Numbered from the stretch's first letter, positions 13,455 through 21,504 are shown. The stretch: DNA of 26,452 bases from CAYIYO01 sp964367715 (GCA_964367715.1 CAYIYO010000023.1:1-26452), one strand, 5' to 3'. Numbers and translations are program-made. The notes: generated from the letters alone by a model not told the origin.

Positions 13455-15281
13455 TTACGCCTTTTCTGCCTGTTCTGCTTCCTGTTGTTCCCCTTCGTGC
13501 GCAGTGTCATCGCCGTCGACGTCTTTCTTCTTCGCTGCAGTTTTTCCCTTTTTCTGCTTCGCCGCGGCGTCGCCAGGTTTTCTTACTTCAGCGCTAAGAA
13601 CGATGTCGTCTTCGCTGCCATCGTTTTGCTCGATTTGGTATTCTTTGATTGAAAGAGCGATTTTTTTGTGCTCAGGATCCAACTTAATGACTTTCGCTGT
13701 CACAGTATCGCCCTTAGCAACCACGTCTTCGACTTTACCGAACGCTTTGTCCGATAGTTCTGTTACGTGGATCAATCCTTCTAGGCCATTATCCAACTCA
13801 ACAAATGCACCAAAAGCTGTAATCTTTGTGACTTTTCCTTTGACGACAGAGTCAACAGGAATAGTTTTTTCGATGTCTTCCCAAGGATTGGTTGTCAATT
13901 GCTTAACGCCGAGGGTGATTTTTTTGCTTTCGCGGTCGACAGAGAGAACAACAGCGTTCACAACATCGCCTTTCTGTAGGATTTCTGAAGGATGTGACAC
14001 CTTTTTGATCCAGCTGAGGTCGGAAATGTGAATTAATCCTTCTACGCCTGGCTCGAGTTCAACAAACGCACCATAGTTGGTGAGGTTGCGGATCTCTGCT
14101 TTCACGTTTGTGTCGACAGGGTATTTCGCTTCGACATCATCCCAAGGATTGTGTTCTGTTTGCTTGATCCCCAAAGAGATTTTTCCTTCTTCTTTTTGGA
14201 TAGAAAGAACAATTGCTTCGACTTCGTCGCCTTTTTTCACAACTTCGCTAGGATCTGTTACGTTTTTCACCCATGACATTTCGGAGACGTGGATCAATCC
14301 TTCGATGCCTGGTTCGATTTCGATAAATGCGCCATAAGGAAGGAGGTTGACGATTTTTCCTTTAACGCGTGTTCCTTGCGGATATTTCTTTTCGATTTCG
14401 TCCCAAGGATTCATTCCTTTCTGCTTCAAGCCAAGAGCCACACGGCCTTTGTCTTTGTCGATGCTGAGGATAGAAACTTCTAATTTTTCGCCAAGATGGA
14501 CCATTTCAGAAGGATGTTTAATACGCTTCCATGTCATGTCCGTGATGTGGAGGAGGCCATCGATGCCATCGAGGTCTAAGAAGACACCGAAGTCAGTGAT
14601 GTTTTTAACGATTCCTTCACGGATGTCGCCCACTTTAATTGTCTCAAGCAATTCTGCTTTCTTCGAGATACGTTCTGCTTCCAATAGCTCACGGCGGGAA
14701 ACAACAACGTTCTTTCTTTCGATATTGATCTTGAGAATTTTGAATTCATACGTTTTGTTGATGTATTCATCCAAGTTTTTAATGCGCTTGTTGTCGATTT
14801 GTGATCCAGGAAGGAATGCTTCCATTCCGATATCGACCATCAAGCCACCTTTAACTTTGCGTAGGACCTTACCTGTAACAATGGAACCTTCTTCACAATG
14901 TTCGAGAATGTATTCCCACTGACGGAGGCGTTCTGCTTTTTCTCTTGAAAGGACGATCTGTCCGTTGTCGTCTTCTGCTTGCTCGAGGTAAACTTCGATC
15001 TCGCCGTCGAGGATAAGGGGGCTAGGATCGGAAAATTCGGAGATAGGAACCATGCCTTCAGATTTCAGGCCGACGTCAACAACGACGTGATCTTTTGTAA
15101 TCTCAACAATTCTTCCCTTAAGGATGGAACCGGGAACCATTTCAGTGATATCTGTTTGATTGATTTTTTTCTTGGCGCTGCCGTCAAGTAATGACTTAAA
15201 AAGTTGTGCGTCTTCAAACTGGAACTGAACATCATCGACGATGTTATCGCATTCCCAGCCGTTGTTATTTGTTTCTGACAT
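13455..15281 (-). CDS. rpsA: 30S ribosomal protein S1
   Basis: S1 captures mRNA on the 30S subunit and unfolds structured leaders. Six S1 OB-fold repeats can be read at about 50-114, 131-198, 216-287, 302-374, 389-461 and 476-547. The last four share the pattern KG-x-I/V ... YGAFVELEPGVEGLIHIS. At 608 residues it exceeds E. coli S1 (557). The extra length is mainly a C-terminal tail (548-608) that is Lys/Ala rich and then acidic (ending EGEQQEAEQAEKA), probably disordered. A good Shine-Dalgarno (AGGAG, 10 bases from ATG) is present. It heads the run to truB, the gene order I recall in Chlamydia. Confidence 0.96.
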   Translation of the reverse strand: MSETNNNGWECDNIVDDVQFQFEDAQLFKSLLDGSAKKKINQTDITEMVPGSILKGRIVEITKDHVVVDVGLKSEGMVPISEFSDPSPLILDGEIEVYLEQAEDDNGQIVLSREKAERLRQWEYILEHCEEGSIVTGKVLRKVKGGLMVDIGMEAFLPGSQIDNKRIKNLDEYINKTYEFKILKINIERKNVVVSRRELLEAERISKKAELLETIKVGDIREGIVKNITDFGVFLDLDGIDGLLHITDMTWKRIKHPSEMVHLGEKLEVSILSIDKDKGRVALGLKQKGMNPWDEIEKKYPQGTRVKGKIVNLLPYGAFIEIEPGIEGLIHVSEMSWVKNVTDPSEVVKKGDEVEAIVLSIQKEEGKISLGIKQTEHNPWDDVEAKYPVDTNVKAEIRNLTNYGAFVELEPGVEGLIHISDLSWIKKVSHPSEILQKGDVVNAVVLSVDRESKKITLGVKQLTTNPWEDIEKTIPVDSVVKGKVTKITAFGAFVELDNGLEGLIHVTELSDKAFGKVEDVVAKGDTVTAKVIKLDPEHKKIALSIKEYQIEQNDGSEDDIVLSAEVRKPGDAAAKQKKGKTAAKKKDVDGDDTAHEGEQQEAEQAEKA

Positions 15282-15363
15282 TTAAAGGTTTCTCCTACAG
15301 TTTGCTAACTAATTCACCAAGGGTAACAGAAGGTAAAGAAAAAAAGCAACCTCCACTTTGCAA

Positions 15364-15391
15364 AATATACGCAGAGGAAGAATTTTTCTAA
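15364..15391 (-). promoter_or_regulatory. Candidate rpsA promoter
   Basis: Minus-strand TTAGAA (15386-15391), a 16-base spacer and TATATT (15364-15369), located between the queD-like stop and the rpsA start. It would leave a leader of about 75 nt. The boxes are imperfect. Confidence 0.35.
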
Positions 15392-15397
15392 AAAAGG

Positions 15398-15772
15398 CTA
15401 TGCATCCATAGGGCGATAGGTCACTTTTGAGGTGGCCGTTTCATTTAAAGAAACTGCCGTCAGAAGAGGTAGAAAAGGTTTTAAATAAGCAAAAATCCAG
15501 GATGACATAAACTCCACGGTAGGGGAATCGGTCTCTAATGTGTCGTTGAGCCAGCGATGGTCAAAATAGGTGTCGACCATCGGAGAAACCACTGCAGAAA
15601 TGTCGGCAAAGTCGATCACCATGTTTCTTTTTGGGCCGTCTCCAATCAGTGAAGGGGATTGAAGATGAACCGTAAGGATATAGGAATGCCCATGCGGCTG
15701 ACGGCAATGTCCATCGTGATGGTGAAGGGCATGGCCCGCTTCAAATGTAAATGTTTTTTCTATTTCGAACAT
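15398..15772 (-). CDS. 6-pyruvoyl-tetrahydropterin synthase / QueD-like enzyme
   Basis: Zinc enzyme of the T-fold that acts on 7,8-dihydroneopterin triphosphate. QueD makes 6-carboxy-tetrahydropterin for queuosine; PTPS makes biopterin precursors; PTPS-III serves folate. I place the start at 15772 (MFEIEKTF), giving 124 residues, about the size of E. coli QueD. A longer reading from a TTG at 15850 would start inside a repeat. Zinc ligands are His14, His27 and His29 (FEAGHAL and PHGHSY), the likely catalytic Cys23 lies in HCRQPHGH, and a second catalytic His is in FDHRWLND. The Glu of the substrate pocket is in NETATSKV. CxxxHGH favours QueD over PTPS-III, but no que genes are adjacent. It is followed by rpsA after 116 bases. 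Confidence 0.85.
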   Translation of the reverse strand: MFEIEKTFTFEAGHALHHHDGHCRQPHGHSYILTVHLQSPSLIGDGPKRNMVIDFADISAVVSPMVDTYFDHRWLNDTLETDSPTVEFMSSWIFAYLKPFLPLLTAVSLNETATSKVTYRPMDA

Positions 15773-15831
15773 AAAATTGTAATTCTTTATTTTGCCATTG
15801 ACCGGACTGCAAGAGTTATGTAAGATCTGAC

Positions 15832-15879
15832 TATACCGAACGTGACTCAAAAATCAAATGTTGAACCACGAACGGTATA
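15832..15879. repeat. TATACCG inverted-repeat element 1
   Basis: TATACCGAACGTG (15832-15844) is mirrored by CACGAACGGTATA (15867-15879), with two mismatches at the centre of each arm. It lies in the gap between the divergent queD-like and aspartokinase genes. The left arm is the same as at 1676-1688. Confidence 0.7.
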
Positions 15880-15926
15880 AGCTTGCATAACCAAAAGTTT
15901 ACCAGAACCCATGGTTTTTTTCTAGA

Positions 15927-15996
15927 TATACCGTTCGTGATTCATTATGAATTTTTGATGCAGCTAAAAAACAAATATCGAATCCCAAACGGTAGA
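15927..15996. repeat. TATACCG inverted-repeat element 2
   Basis: TATACCGTTCGTGATT (15927-15942) is mirrored at 15981-15996 by AATCCCAAACGGTAGA (13 of 16 positions pair). The inner part resembles that of the neighbouring copy (TTTTTGATGCAGCT). Two related copies 47 bases apart upstream of the aspartokinase gene suggest repeated insertion at one site. Confidence 0.65.
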
Positions 15997-16017
15997 TCCG
16001 TCACAATAATTAATACT

Positions 16018-16023
16018 TATAAT
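16018..16023 (+). promoter_or_regulatory. Candidate -10 box for the aspartokinase gene
   Basis: Perfect TATAAT 23 bases before the ATG at 16047. No good -35 box is present at the expected place (about 15995-16000), which falls at the edge of the second inverted repeat. Activity is uncertain. Confidence 0.35.
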
Positions 16024-16046
16024 AAATTTTTTAATACTTGTTACTA

Positions 16047-16856
16047 ATGAATACGAATCGCGAAACAGTTGTCTTGAAATTTGGGGGCGCCTCCGTCGCC
16101 ACTCCCGCCGCTTTTGCCCATGTCGCCACCCTCATCATCGAAAAAGTACAACAAAATAAAAATGTTGTCGTCGTCGTCAGCGCCATGGCAAATAAAACAG
16201 ATGAACTCATTTCATTAGCACATCAAGTCCATCCGTCTCCTCCCAAACGCGAATATGATATGCTCGTCACCGTCGGTGAACGCATCAGCATCTCCCTGTT
16301 AGCAATGGCCCTATCCGCTCAAGGACAACAAGCCATCAGCTTTACAGGAAGTCAATCCGGAATTATCACCTCTGACCACCATGCCGACGCCAGTATCATC
16401 GACATCAAACCGCGACGCCTGTTGGCAGCATTAAATGAAAAAAATATTGTCATCGTCGCCGGATTTCAAGGCGTGAGTCGTTCGGGGGAAATCACGACTT
16501 TGGGCCGCGGGGGATCAGACACCAGCGCTGTTGCCCTCGGTGCAGCCCTCGGAGCGTCCGTGGTCGAATTCTATAAAGATGTTCCGGGAATTTTTTCGGA
16601 TGACCCAAAAATCCATGCAACGGCCACCCATCATTCCCATCTTTCTTATTCTGAGGCCCTAAATATTGTCGACAAAGGAGCAAAAATTTTGCATCCACGT
16701 TCGATTCGTCTCGCAAAAAAGAATGGGGTGCCCTTGCACGTCCGTTCCTTTTTAGATCAAGGCAAGGGAACGACAATTGGAGACAAAGAAATGCGCCGCG
16801 CTGTTACCGATCCTTCTTTCGAAGAAGAACGGCATGAAAAGGGAGACACCCATTAA
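16047..16856 (+). CDS. Aspartokinase, catalytic domain only (no ACT domains)
   Basis: Aspartate kinase phosphorylates L-aspartate as the first step to lysine, threonine, methionine and meso-diaminopimelate, the last needed for peptidoglycan. The amino-acid-kinase fold is complete: KFGGASVA (11-18), VGERISISLLA, TTLGRGGSDTSAVALG, DVPGIFSDDP and AKILHPRSIRLAKK. The usual Thr of KFGGTS is Ala. The protein stops at 269 residues, where ordinary LysC continues with two ACT domains to about 430-450. No ACT-like sequence follows in any frame; the next gene starts on the stop codon (TAATG). A natural kinase-only enzyme, free of feedback control by lysine or threonine or regulated in trans, is the simplest reading. 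The start is the ATG at 16047 rather than the TTG at 16038. No Shine-Dalgarno is visible. Confidence 0.88.
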   Translation: MNTNRETVVLKFGGASVATPAAFAHVATLIIEKVQQNKNVVVVVSAMANKTDELISLAHQVHPSPPKREYDMLVTVGERISISLLAMALSAQGQQAISFTGSQSGIITSDHHADASIIDIKPRRLLAALNEKNIVIVAGFQGVSRSGEITTLGRGGSDTSAVALGAALGASVVEFYKDVPGIFSDDPKIHATATHHSHLSYSEALNIVDKGAKILHPRSIRLAKKNGVPLHVRSFLDQGKGTTIGDKEMRRAVTDPSFEEERHEKGDTH

Positions 16857-18856
16857 TGGAATATCCGCGCTTCCCACGAATTGAAACATTAGTCAATCCC
16901 AATCAAATCAGTGCCCGGCACATACTCTATGTGAACGGCATATACGAATGCCTAAAAAAAATATTACCCCCCCATTTTTTTGATATTGCGGAGACGAGTG
17001 GGGAGGAAATTGAAGATCTTCGCGACCAGTTGAATGCCTTTCTTCCGCTTGTGATGACCTCGCCTTTTGCTGAGTCGGACCAAACACTCTCTTTTTTCTT
17101 GTTTTCTCGCTATCGTCCCAATGCATATAAGTTGTTTTTTGATATGTTTACCCGCAGCTTGGTGCCAGGAAAAGTCCTTAACTGCTTATTGATTTATGCT
17201 GCAGATTTTCGCCTGCCCGACTTTGGCCACGAAGTGTATACCGTCTGTGAAGTCATTGTATCGATTGAAACTCTTGCCGACCTCATTGAGCTAAAAAGAA
17301 ACCTTCCGATCATTGAAATGGAAGTGCGTCTCGGTGTGGAATCTGGATACTTTGCGCGTCGCATCTTAGAGATCAAAGGAATGGGAGTCGACGAGAAGAT
17401 GGTCCTTATCCAAGAGCAGATGGCAGGACTGGTCCGTCGCCTTCCCGCCTATTTCGATCGCGACCTTTTCATGGAGATGCAGCATCAGCTGGTAATCTGT
17501 TCTGACGAGTTTAAAGGAAACCGCGAAGTGCGCTACCTTAGCCGATTGATCTGTGGTCATTACCTTTTCCGTCGGTCATTGCTTGAAGCGATCAATAGCG
17601 AGCCTGCAAAGCGCCATTTTAGGCTAAAATTGCATCGGGCACGCGTATTTGTCGATAATGAGTACCGCAACGTTCTTTCGGTTCTGGTAGGGGTGAATTT
17701 CCTTGGTGACAAAGAAATTTTTGAAGAACAGCACCTGCTCATTGCAATACAAAACTATATCCCTGCAATAAAAGTGGTCAAAGGCTCCTTCTTCGCCAAT
17801 CGACGCGGAAACGAAAAAATTTGTACGGTCAGTCTTGAGATTGAAAAATTGGAAGGAGAAAAGTTTTCTGGTCAAGAAATTGGATTATTGCAAAGAGAGT
17901 TGCCTGCGGACCTTAAAGATCGGATTGGACATTTATTGCATCCCGTCTTTATGCCGCGCAATGAAGAAGAGATCATGCGCAATGTCCTATCGTTGAGCAA
18001 TCAATTGCGTTACATTAGAGATCTTCCCCAGGTCTTCATTTCTTTTGATGAGCAAAGTCACTCCCATCTGTTGTTTACGATTATTGTTGTTAGAGTTGTC
18101 ATTCCGGGAAGTCCTTCTATTCAAAGTTTGTTCGAAAAGACAGGTACCTTTTTAGAGTATTTAGAAGATCGTTGCCGCATGCTAGGGATGCTACGAAAAA
18201 AATATTCGAAGGAAGCAACGATTTTTCGCGTCCGCCTCAGTAAATTGGACTACTTACGCCAAGACCATTCCATCGACCTCTATAAAGCACGTCAGGTGTT
18301 AGTAAAAGAATTGACGAGTATTATTGGAGAGTTCCGTGACTACAATGGGGGAATGATCACCAAGCAGAGCGAGCTTTTGTGTTCCGTGCGCGATCTACTT
18401 GCGTTAGATGAAGTAAAGTACAATGATTTGTTGTTAGAAAATTTCTTTTACTCTCTTTCTCCAGTCATCATGCGCACGGTATTAGAGCCAGAAGCATTAA
18501 AAATAGCGTTTAAACTACTTTTAGAAGCTGCAGGAAGCGGAATATTGCATGGAGAACCTTATTTTGTAACGACAAAAAAAGAAGCGAATTTTGCATGTGC
18601 GATGATTATTACAAAAGACCACGCACTCCACGAAGAGCTGGAAGCCGTTGTTAACCAGCTTCCCAAACAAGCCGCTTCTCTGGCGCACTCCTTTGTTCAA
18701 GTCTATGATCAACCCTGCATAGGATTCATTTATTGTAATGATGACGTAGAAGCGCAAGAGCTATTCTTTTCTTCCATTCACGATACCATTTCTAAATGGG
18801 GACAACGCGGGCAAAAGGTTGCCAGTACGAGCGCGAGTTTGATTCTGAGTATATAA
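16856..18856 (+). CDS. Conserved-looking protein of unknown function (666 aa)
   Basis: I do not recognise this protein. The ATG overlaps the aspartokinase stop by one base, with GGGAGA upstream, so the two are co-translated. The 666 residues look globular and cytosolic: no signal peptide, no transmembrane helix, mixed alpha/beta composition and no low complexity. Hydrophobic strands such as LLFTIIVVRVVIPG (near 410) and FRVRLSKLDYL alternate with amphipathic helices. Cysteines are scattered without a metal-binding pattern, and no P-loop or other nucleotide motif was found. Coupling to aspartokinase would allow a regulatory partner role, for instance replacing the absent ACT domains, but there is no sequence support beyond adjacency. 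Codon use resembles its neighbours, so it is a long-resident gene. Confidence 0.8.
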   Translation: MEYPRFPRIETLVNPNQISARHILYVNGIYECLKKILPPHFFDIAETSGEEIEDLRDQLNAFLPLVMTSPFAESDQTLSFFLFSRYRPNAYKLFFDMFTRSLVPGKVLNCLLIYAADFRLPDFGHEVYTVCEVIVSIETLADLIELKRNLPIIEMEVRLGVESGYFARRILEIKGMGVDEKMVLIQEQMAGLVRRLPAYFDRDLFMEMQHQLVICSDEFKGNREVRYLSRLICGHYLFRRSLLEAINSEPAKRHFRLKLHRARVFVDNEYRNVLSVLVGVNFLGDKEIFEEQHLLIAIQNYIPAIKVVKGSFFANRRGNEKICTVSLEIEKLEGEKFSGQEIGLLQRELPADLKDRIGHLLHPVFMPRNEEEIMRNVLSLSNQLRYIRDLPQVFISFDEQSHSHLLFTIIVVRVVIPGSPSIQSLFEKTGTFLEYLEDRCRMLGMLRKKYSKEATIFRVRLSKLDYLRQDHSIDLYKARQVLVKELTSIIGEFRDYNGGMITKQSELLCSVRDLLALDEVKYNDLLLENFFYSLSPVIMRTVLEPEALKIAFKLLLEAAGSGILHGEPYFVTTKKEANFACAMIITKDHALHEELEAVVNQLPKQAASLAHSFVQVYDQPCIGFIYCNDDVEAQELFFSSIHDTISKWGQRGQKVASTSASLILSI

Positions 18857-18894
18857 ATTTATTCGGGGAATCTTGAACTATATAATTATTGATG

Positions 18895-18968
18895 CCTCTG
18901 TGATCTCTGTGGGCTCTGTGGTAATTCCTCTCTTTTTCTCTCTGCGTCTTCGCGTCTCTGCGTTGAGA
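18895..18968. repeat. CTCTGTG/CTCTGCG purine-pyrimidine biased repeat
   Basis: One strand is almost entirely pyrimidine plus G. CTCTGTG recurs three times (18896-18925), and is followed by CTCTCTTTTTCTCTCTGCG and then GTCTCTGCGTTGAG. From memory, very similar CGCAGAGACGCAGAG...CACAGAG sequences occur as dispersed intergenic repeats in many unrelated bacteria. It sits between the convergent ends of the 666-residue gene and brnQ. Confidence 0.6.
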
Positions 18969-18989
18969 AAATCCGAACGATCGCTAGCT

Positions 18990-20150
18990 TTAAATGTACA
19001 TGAACACAACGGTCAACACGAAGGCAATCAGTACCGGAGTTTTCACTGGCTTGAAATCGTATAACTTGTAGCAAATGTTCACAAGGCTAAGCACAATGAG
19101 TGCCGGATAGCAGACAGAAAGGATCGGTCCTAAAAACTTTACGATTCCGTTAAATTCTAATGTTGACATCACAAAAGTGATGAGCAATGTCACAACAAGA
19201 CTCGGCGCATAGCCCACTTTTCCACGGAAGATTTCGTGATGCAAAAACTCCGCAAACACATTCGATAACGCGATGGCTGTGGTTAAGCAGGCAAGTGCCA
19301 CGGCAATAGAGGCAACGATTCCGGCGTAAGGGCCGAGGACTTCTAATGCAATGGTACCCAACAAGCGATCTTGGCGAACATCAAGCAGTGAAGGACTGAG
19401 CTTTGCCGCCACTAAGCAAAAGCCAATATAAGAGATTGCCAATAAGAACGCTCCGATGCAGCTTGCCTTCAGTGCCAATTTGATGATGGTACGGTAGTGG
19501 CGTCCTTCGCTTAGTGTCTTTTCCTGTTTCAAACATGTGATGACCACCGTAGAAAAGAAAAAGGCTCCCAAAAGATCCATCGTTTGATACCCTTCTTTTA
19601 GTCCGTGAAAGAACGCATCGCCTGCAGGTAGCCCACTCACAAGTTCGGCAGATGGTGTGAGCAATCCCTTGATAACGATGAGGGCTAAGGTGATGAGTAA
19701 AAATGGAGTCAACACGTAGCCCAATACTTCAAGGATTGTACTCGATCGAATGGTAAACGCAAAAATGATCAGGCACGAAATGATACTGAAAATGATTAAA
19801 TTGGCTTGCGGAAGAAACATGCTAATGGTCGAAAAGGATAAGGTAATACACCGCGGAATGGCGCCAAAGGGGCCAATGATGAGCATAATACACAGTGCCA
19901 AGAGAAATCCGGGCGCCACTCCTAGGCGATTAAAAAACCCCTTATAGTCGCCATCAAAAAGTGTCATGGCAATCAACCCAAGAAAAGGAACGCAGACAGC
20001 ACTCAATAATAATCCAAAAATAGCAAAAGGAGACATGTCCTGTGTCAGTTGTCCAATCGCAAGAGGGAAAACAACATTTCCTGCGCCGAAAAACATCGAG
20101 AACATAGCTAATCCTGTCGTGAGGATATTAGAGCGCAATAAGGTTTTCAT
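18990..20150 (-). CDS. brnQ: Branched-chain amino acid transporter BrnQ (LIVCS family)
   Basis: Inner-membrane cation-coupled importer of leucine, isoleucine and valine. The 386 residues are strongly hydrophobic with about 11-12 membrane segments. The family signature GLAMFSMFFGAGNVVFP lies in the first helix (about 13-29), followed by conserved IIGPFGAIPR (91-100). It is somewhat shorter than E. coli BrnQ (439). The start is supported by AGGAT four to five bases before the ATG and by a promoter about 40-65 bases upstream. It is a single gene, divergent from mraY and convergent with the 666-residue gene. Uptake of host amino acids fits an intracellular lifestyle; exact substrates are inferred. 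Confidence 0.92.
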   Translation of the reverse strand: MKTLLRSNILTTGLAMFSMFFGAGNVVFPLAIGQLTQDMSPFAIFGLLLSAVCVPFLGLIAMTLFDGDYKGFFNRLGVAPGFLLALCIMLIIGPFGAIPRCITLSFSTISMFLPQANLIIFSIISCLIIFAFTIRSSTILEVLGYVLTPFLLITLALIVIKGLLTPSAELVSGLPAGDAFFHGLKEGYQTMDLLGAFFFSTVVITCLKQEKTLSEGRHYRTIIKLALKASCIGAFLLAISYIGFCLVAAKLSPSLLDVRQDRLLGTIALEVLGPYAGIVASIAVALACLTTAIALSNVFAEFLHHEIFRGKVGYAPSLVVTLLITFVMSTLEFNGIVKFLGPILSVCYPALIVLSLVNICYKLYDFKPVKTPVLIAFVLTVVFMYI

Positions 20151-20187
20151 GGGATCCTATTCTTGGTAAAAGTTATTTTTACTAATA

Positions 20188-20215
20188 ATTATACAGAAAA
20201 AAATTCAAAAAACAA
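20188..20215 (-). promoter_or_regulatory. brnQ promoter
   Basis: Minus-strand TTGTTT (20210-20215), a 16-base spacer and a perfect TATAAT (20188-20193). Its -35 box directly abuts the -35 box of the mraY promoter on the other strand. Confidence 0.6.
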
Positions 20216-20243
20216 TTGAAATCTGAATTTTGTTGAGTATAAT
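20216..20243 (+). promoter_or_regulatory. Promoter of the mraY-murD-ftsW operon
   Basis: TTGAAA (20216-20221), a 16-base spacer and a perfect TATAAT (20238-20243). A start near 20250 would give a leader of about 20 nt carrying AAAGGGG, the Shine-Dalgarno of mraY. Confidence 0.7.
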
Positions 20244-20268
20244 ATGCAATTTAGAAAGGGGCGTCGAC

Positions 20269-21495
20269 ATGGTTTTTTTTCTGATTAATTTTTTGCAAGC
20301 CAATGGAGCCATGAAGATTCCAAATGTCTTTGTCTATACCTCCACACGTATGATTCTTGCTGCCCTCACCTCCCTTTTTATCTGCATCTTTTTGGGTCCG
20401 CGCTTTATAAAAAAACTCTACGAAATGAAGATCGGTCAACCCATCCGCATGGAAGAATGCCCTCTCCTCGGCAAGCTCCACCACAACAAAAAAGATACCC
20501 CAACGATGGGGGGAATATTAATTTTATTCTCGATCCTTTTGTCGATGTGGATGTGGATGGATCTCACCCATGTGTTCACTCTGCATCTGTTTCTTGTGAC
20601 AGTGATTTTAGGAGCCGTCGGCGCCTACGACGACTATCTTAAACTCAAATACCGAAGCTCCAAAGGATTGTCCGGAAGAAAAAAGCTTCTTGTTCAAGGA
20701 GCCGTTTCTCTTTTGGTGGCCAGCTATATGCTCTCTACAAATGTCCAAGATATCGTTCATACAGGCACCTGGTACGCTCCGCCAGTTGTTAAAGAACAGG
20801 TGCGAACAAAAAGTGCAGATGACGCAACGGTAACAGTCCAAAAGACACTCTCCTTTAAAGACTATGCCTCACGACTATATATCCCTTTTGTGAAAGATCC
20901 ACTCATCATCGCCTCCGGAGCATTCACAATTGCAATGGCTCTTTTCATGCTGTTTGTCATTGCAGGAGCCTCCAACGCGGTCAATTTGACCGATGGATTG
21001 GATGGATTAGCCTCCGGATGTCTCATCATGGTAGGAATCTGCTTTGCCATCACCGCCTTTGTCAGCAATAACATCGATATCGCCTACTATCTCAACATTC
21101 CGTATGTCGAAGGAAGTGGGGAAATCGCCATCTTCCTATGCGCCTTCATCGGCGCTTGTCTAGGATTTCTCTGGTACAATGGACATCCCGCCCAAGTCTT
21201 TATGGGCGACACTGGATCACTAGCCTTAGGTGGAATGCTCGGCACCGCAGCAGTGCTATTGAAGCGCGAGCTCCTTCTAGGTATTGCTGGAGGAATCTTT
21301 GTGGCCGAAGCATTATCAGTCATTCTTCAAGTCGCCAGCTACCGCCTGCGCGATCGAAAGCGGATCTTCCTTTGCGCTCCTCTTCACCACCATTTCGAAT
21401 ACAAGGGATGGCCTGAAACAAAAGTGGTGATCCGCTTTTGGATCATTGGATTCATCCTCGCGATCGTTGGAATCGCCTCATTGAAATTTCAGTAG
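20269..21495 (+). CDS. mraY: Phospho-N-acetylmuramoyl-pentapeptide transferase MraY
   Basis: Integral membrane enzyme that joins UDP-MurNAc-pentapeptide to undecaprenyl phosphate, giving lipid I. The start at 20269 is set by AAAGGGG eight bases upstream; an upstream TTG in frame would lie in the promoter. Active-site aspartates are D121/D122 (AYDDYLK), D242/D245 (NLTDGLDGLASG) and D314 (FMGDTGSLALGG), with the histidine cluster PLHHHFE (371-377). TPTMGG (77-82) is kept but preceded by Asp instead of the usual Gly. At 408 residues it is longer than E. coli MraY (360). The excess is a hydrophilic insert at about 165-210 between membrane segments, predicted on the periplasmic side. It heads mraY-murD-LysM-ftsW. 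Confidence 0.96.
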   Translation: MVFFLINFLQANGAMKIPNVFVYTSTRMILAALTSLFICIFLGPRFIKKLYEMKIGQPIRMEECPLLGKLHHNKKDTPTMGGILILFSILLSMWMWMDLTHVFTLHLFLVTVILGAVGAYDDYLKLKYRSSKGLSGRKKLLVQGAVSLLVASYMLSTNVQDIVHTGTWYAPPVVKEQVRTKSADDATVTVQKTLSFKDYASRLYIPFVKDPLIIASGAFTIAMALFMLFVIAGASNAVNLTDGLDGLASGCLIMVGICFAITAFVSNNIDIAYYLNIPYVEGSGEIAIFLCAFIGACLGFLWYNGHPAQVFMGDTGSLALGGMLGTAAVLLKRELLLGIAGGIFVAEALSVILQVASYRLRDRKRIFLCAPLHHHFEYKGWPETKVVIRFWIIGFILAIVGIASLKFQ

Positions 21496-21504
21496 GACGC
21501 CACG

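Noticed and set aside
13393..14031. 212-residue plus-strand ORF opposite rpsA
   Set aside because: Pure shadow of the S1 repeats: Ser/Phe-rich, no ribosome-binding site, and the opposite strand encodes a clear ribosomal protein.
15773..15850. Longer N-terminus for the QueD-like protein from a TTG at 15850
   Set aside because: The extra 26 residues would be encoded in part by the TATACCG repeat and are absent from the family; MFEIEKTF is the natural start.
16804..16900. Frameshift that would remove ACT domains from the aspartokinase
   Set aside because: The sequence following in the other frames does not read as ACT domains; the overlapping gene is long, intact and has its own Shine-Dalgarno.
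20230..20268. Upstream TTG start for mraY
   Set aside because: It lies across the -10 box of the promoter; the Shine-Dalgarno AAAGGGG fits the ATG at 20269.
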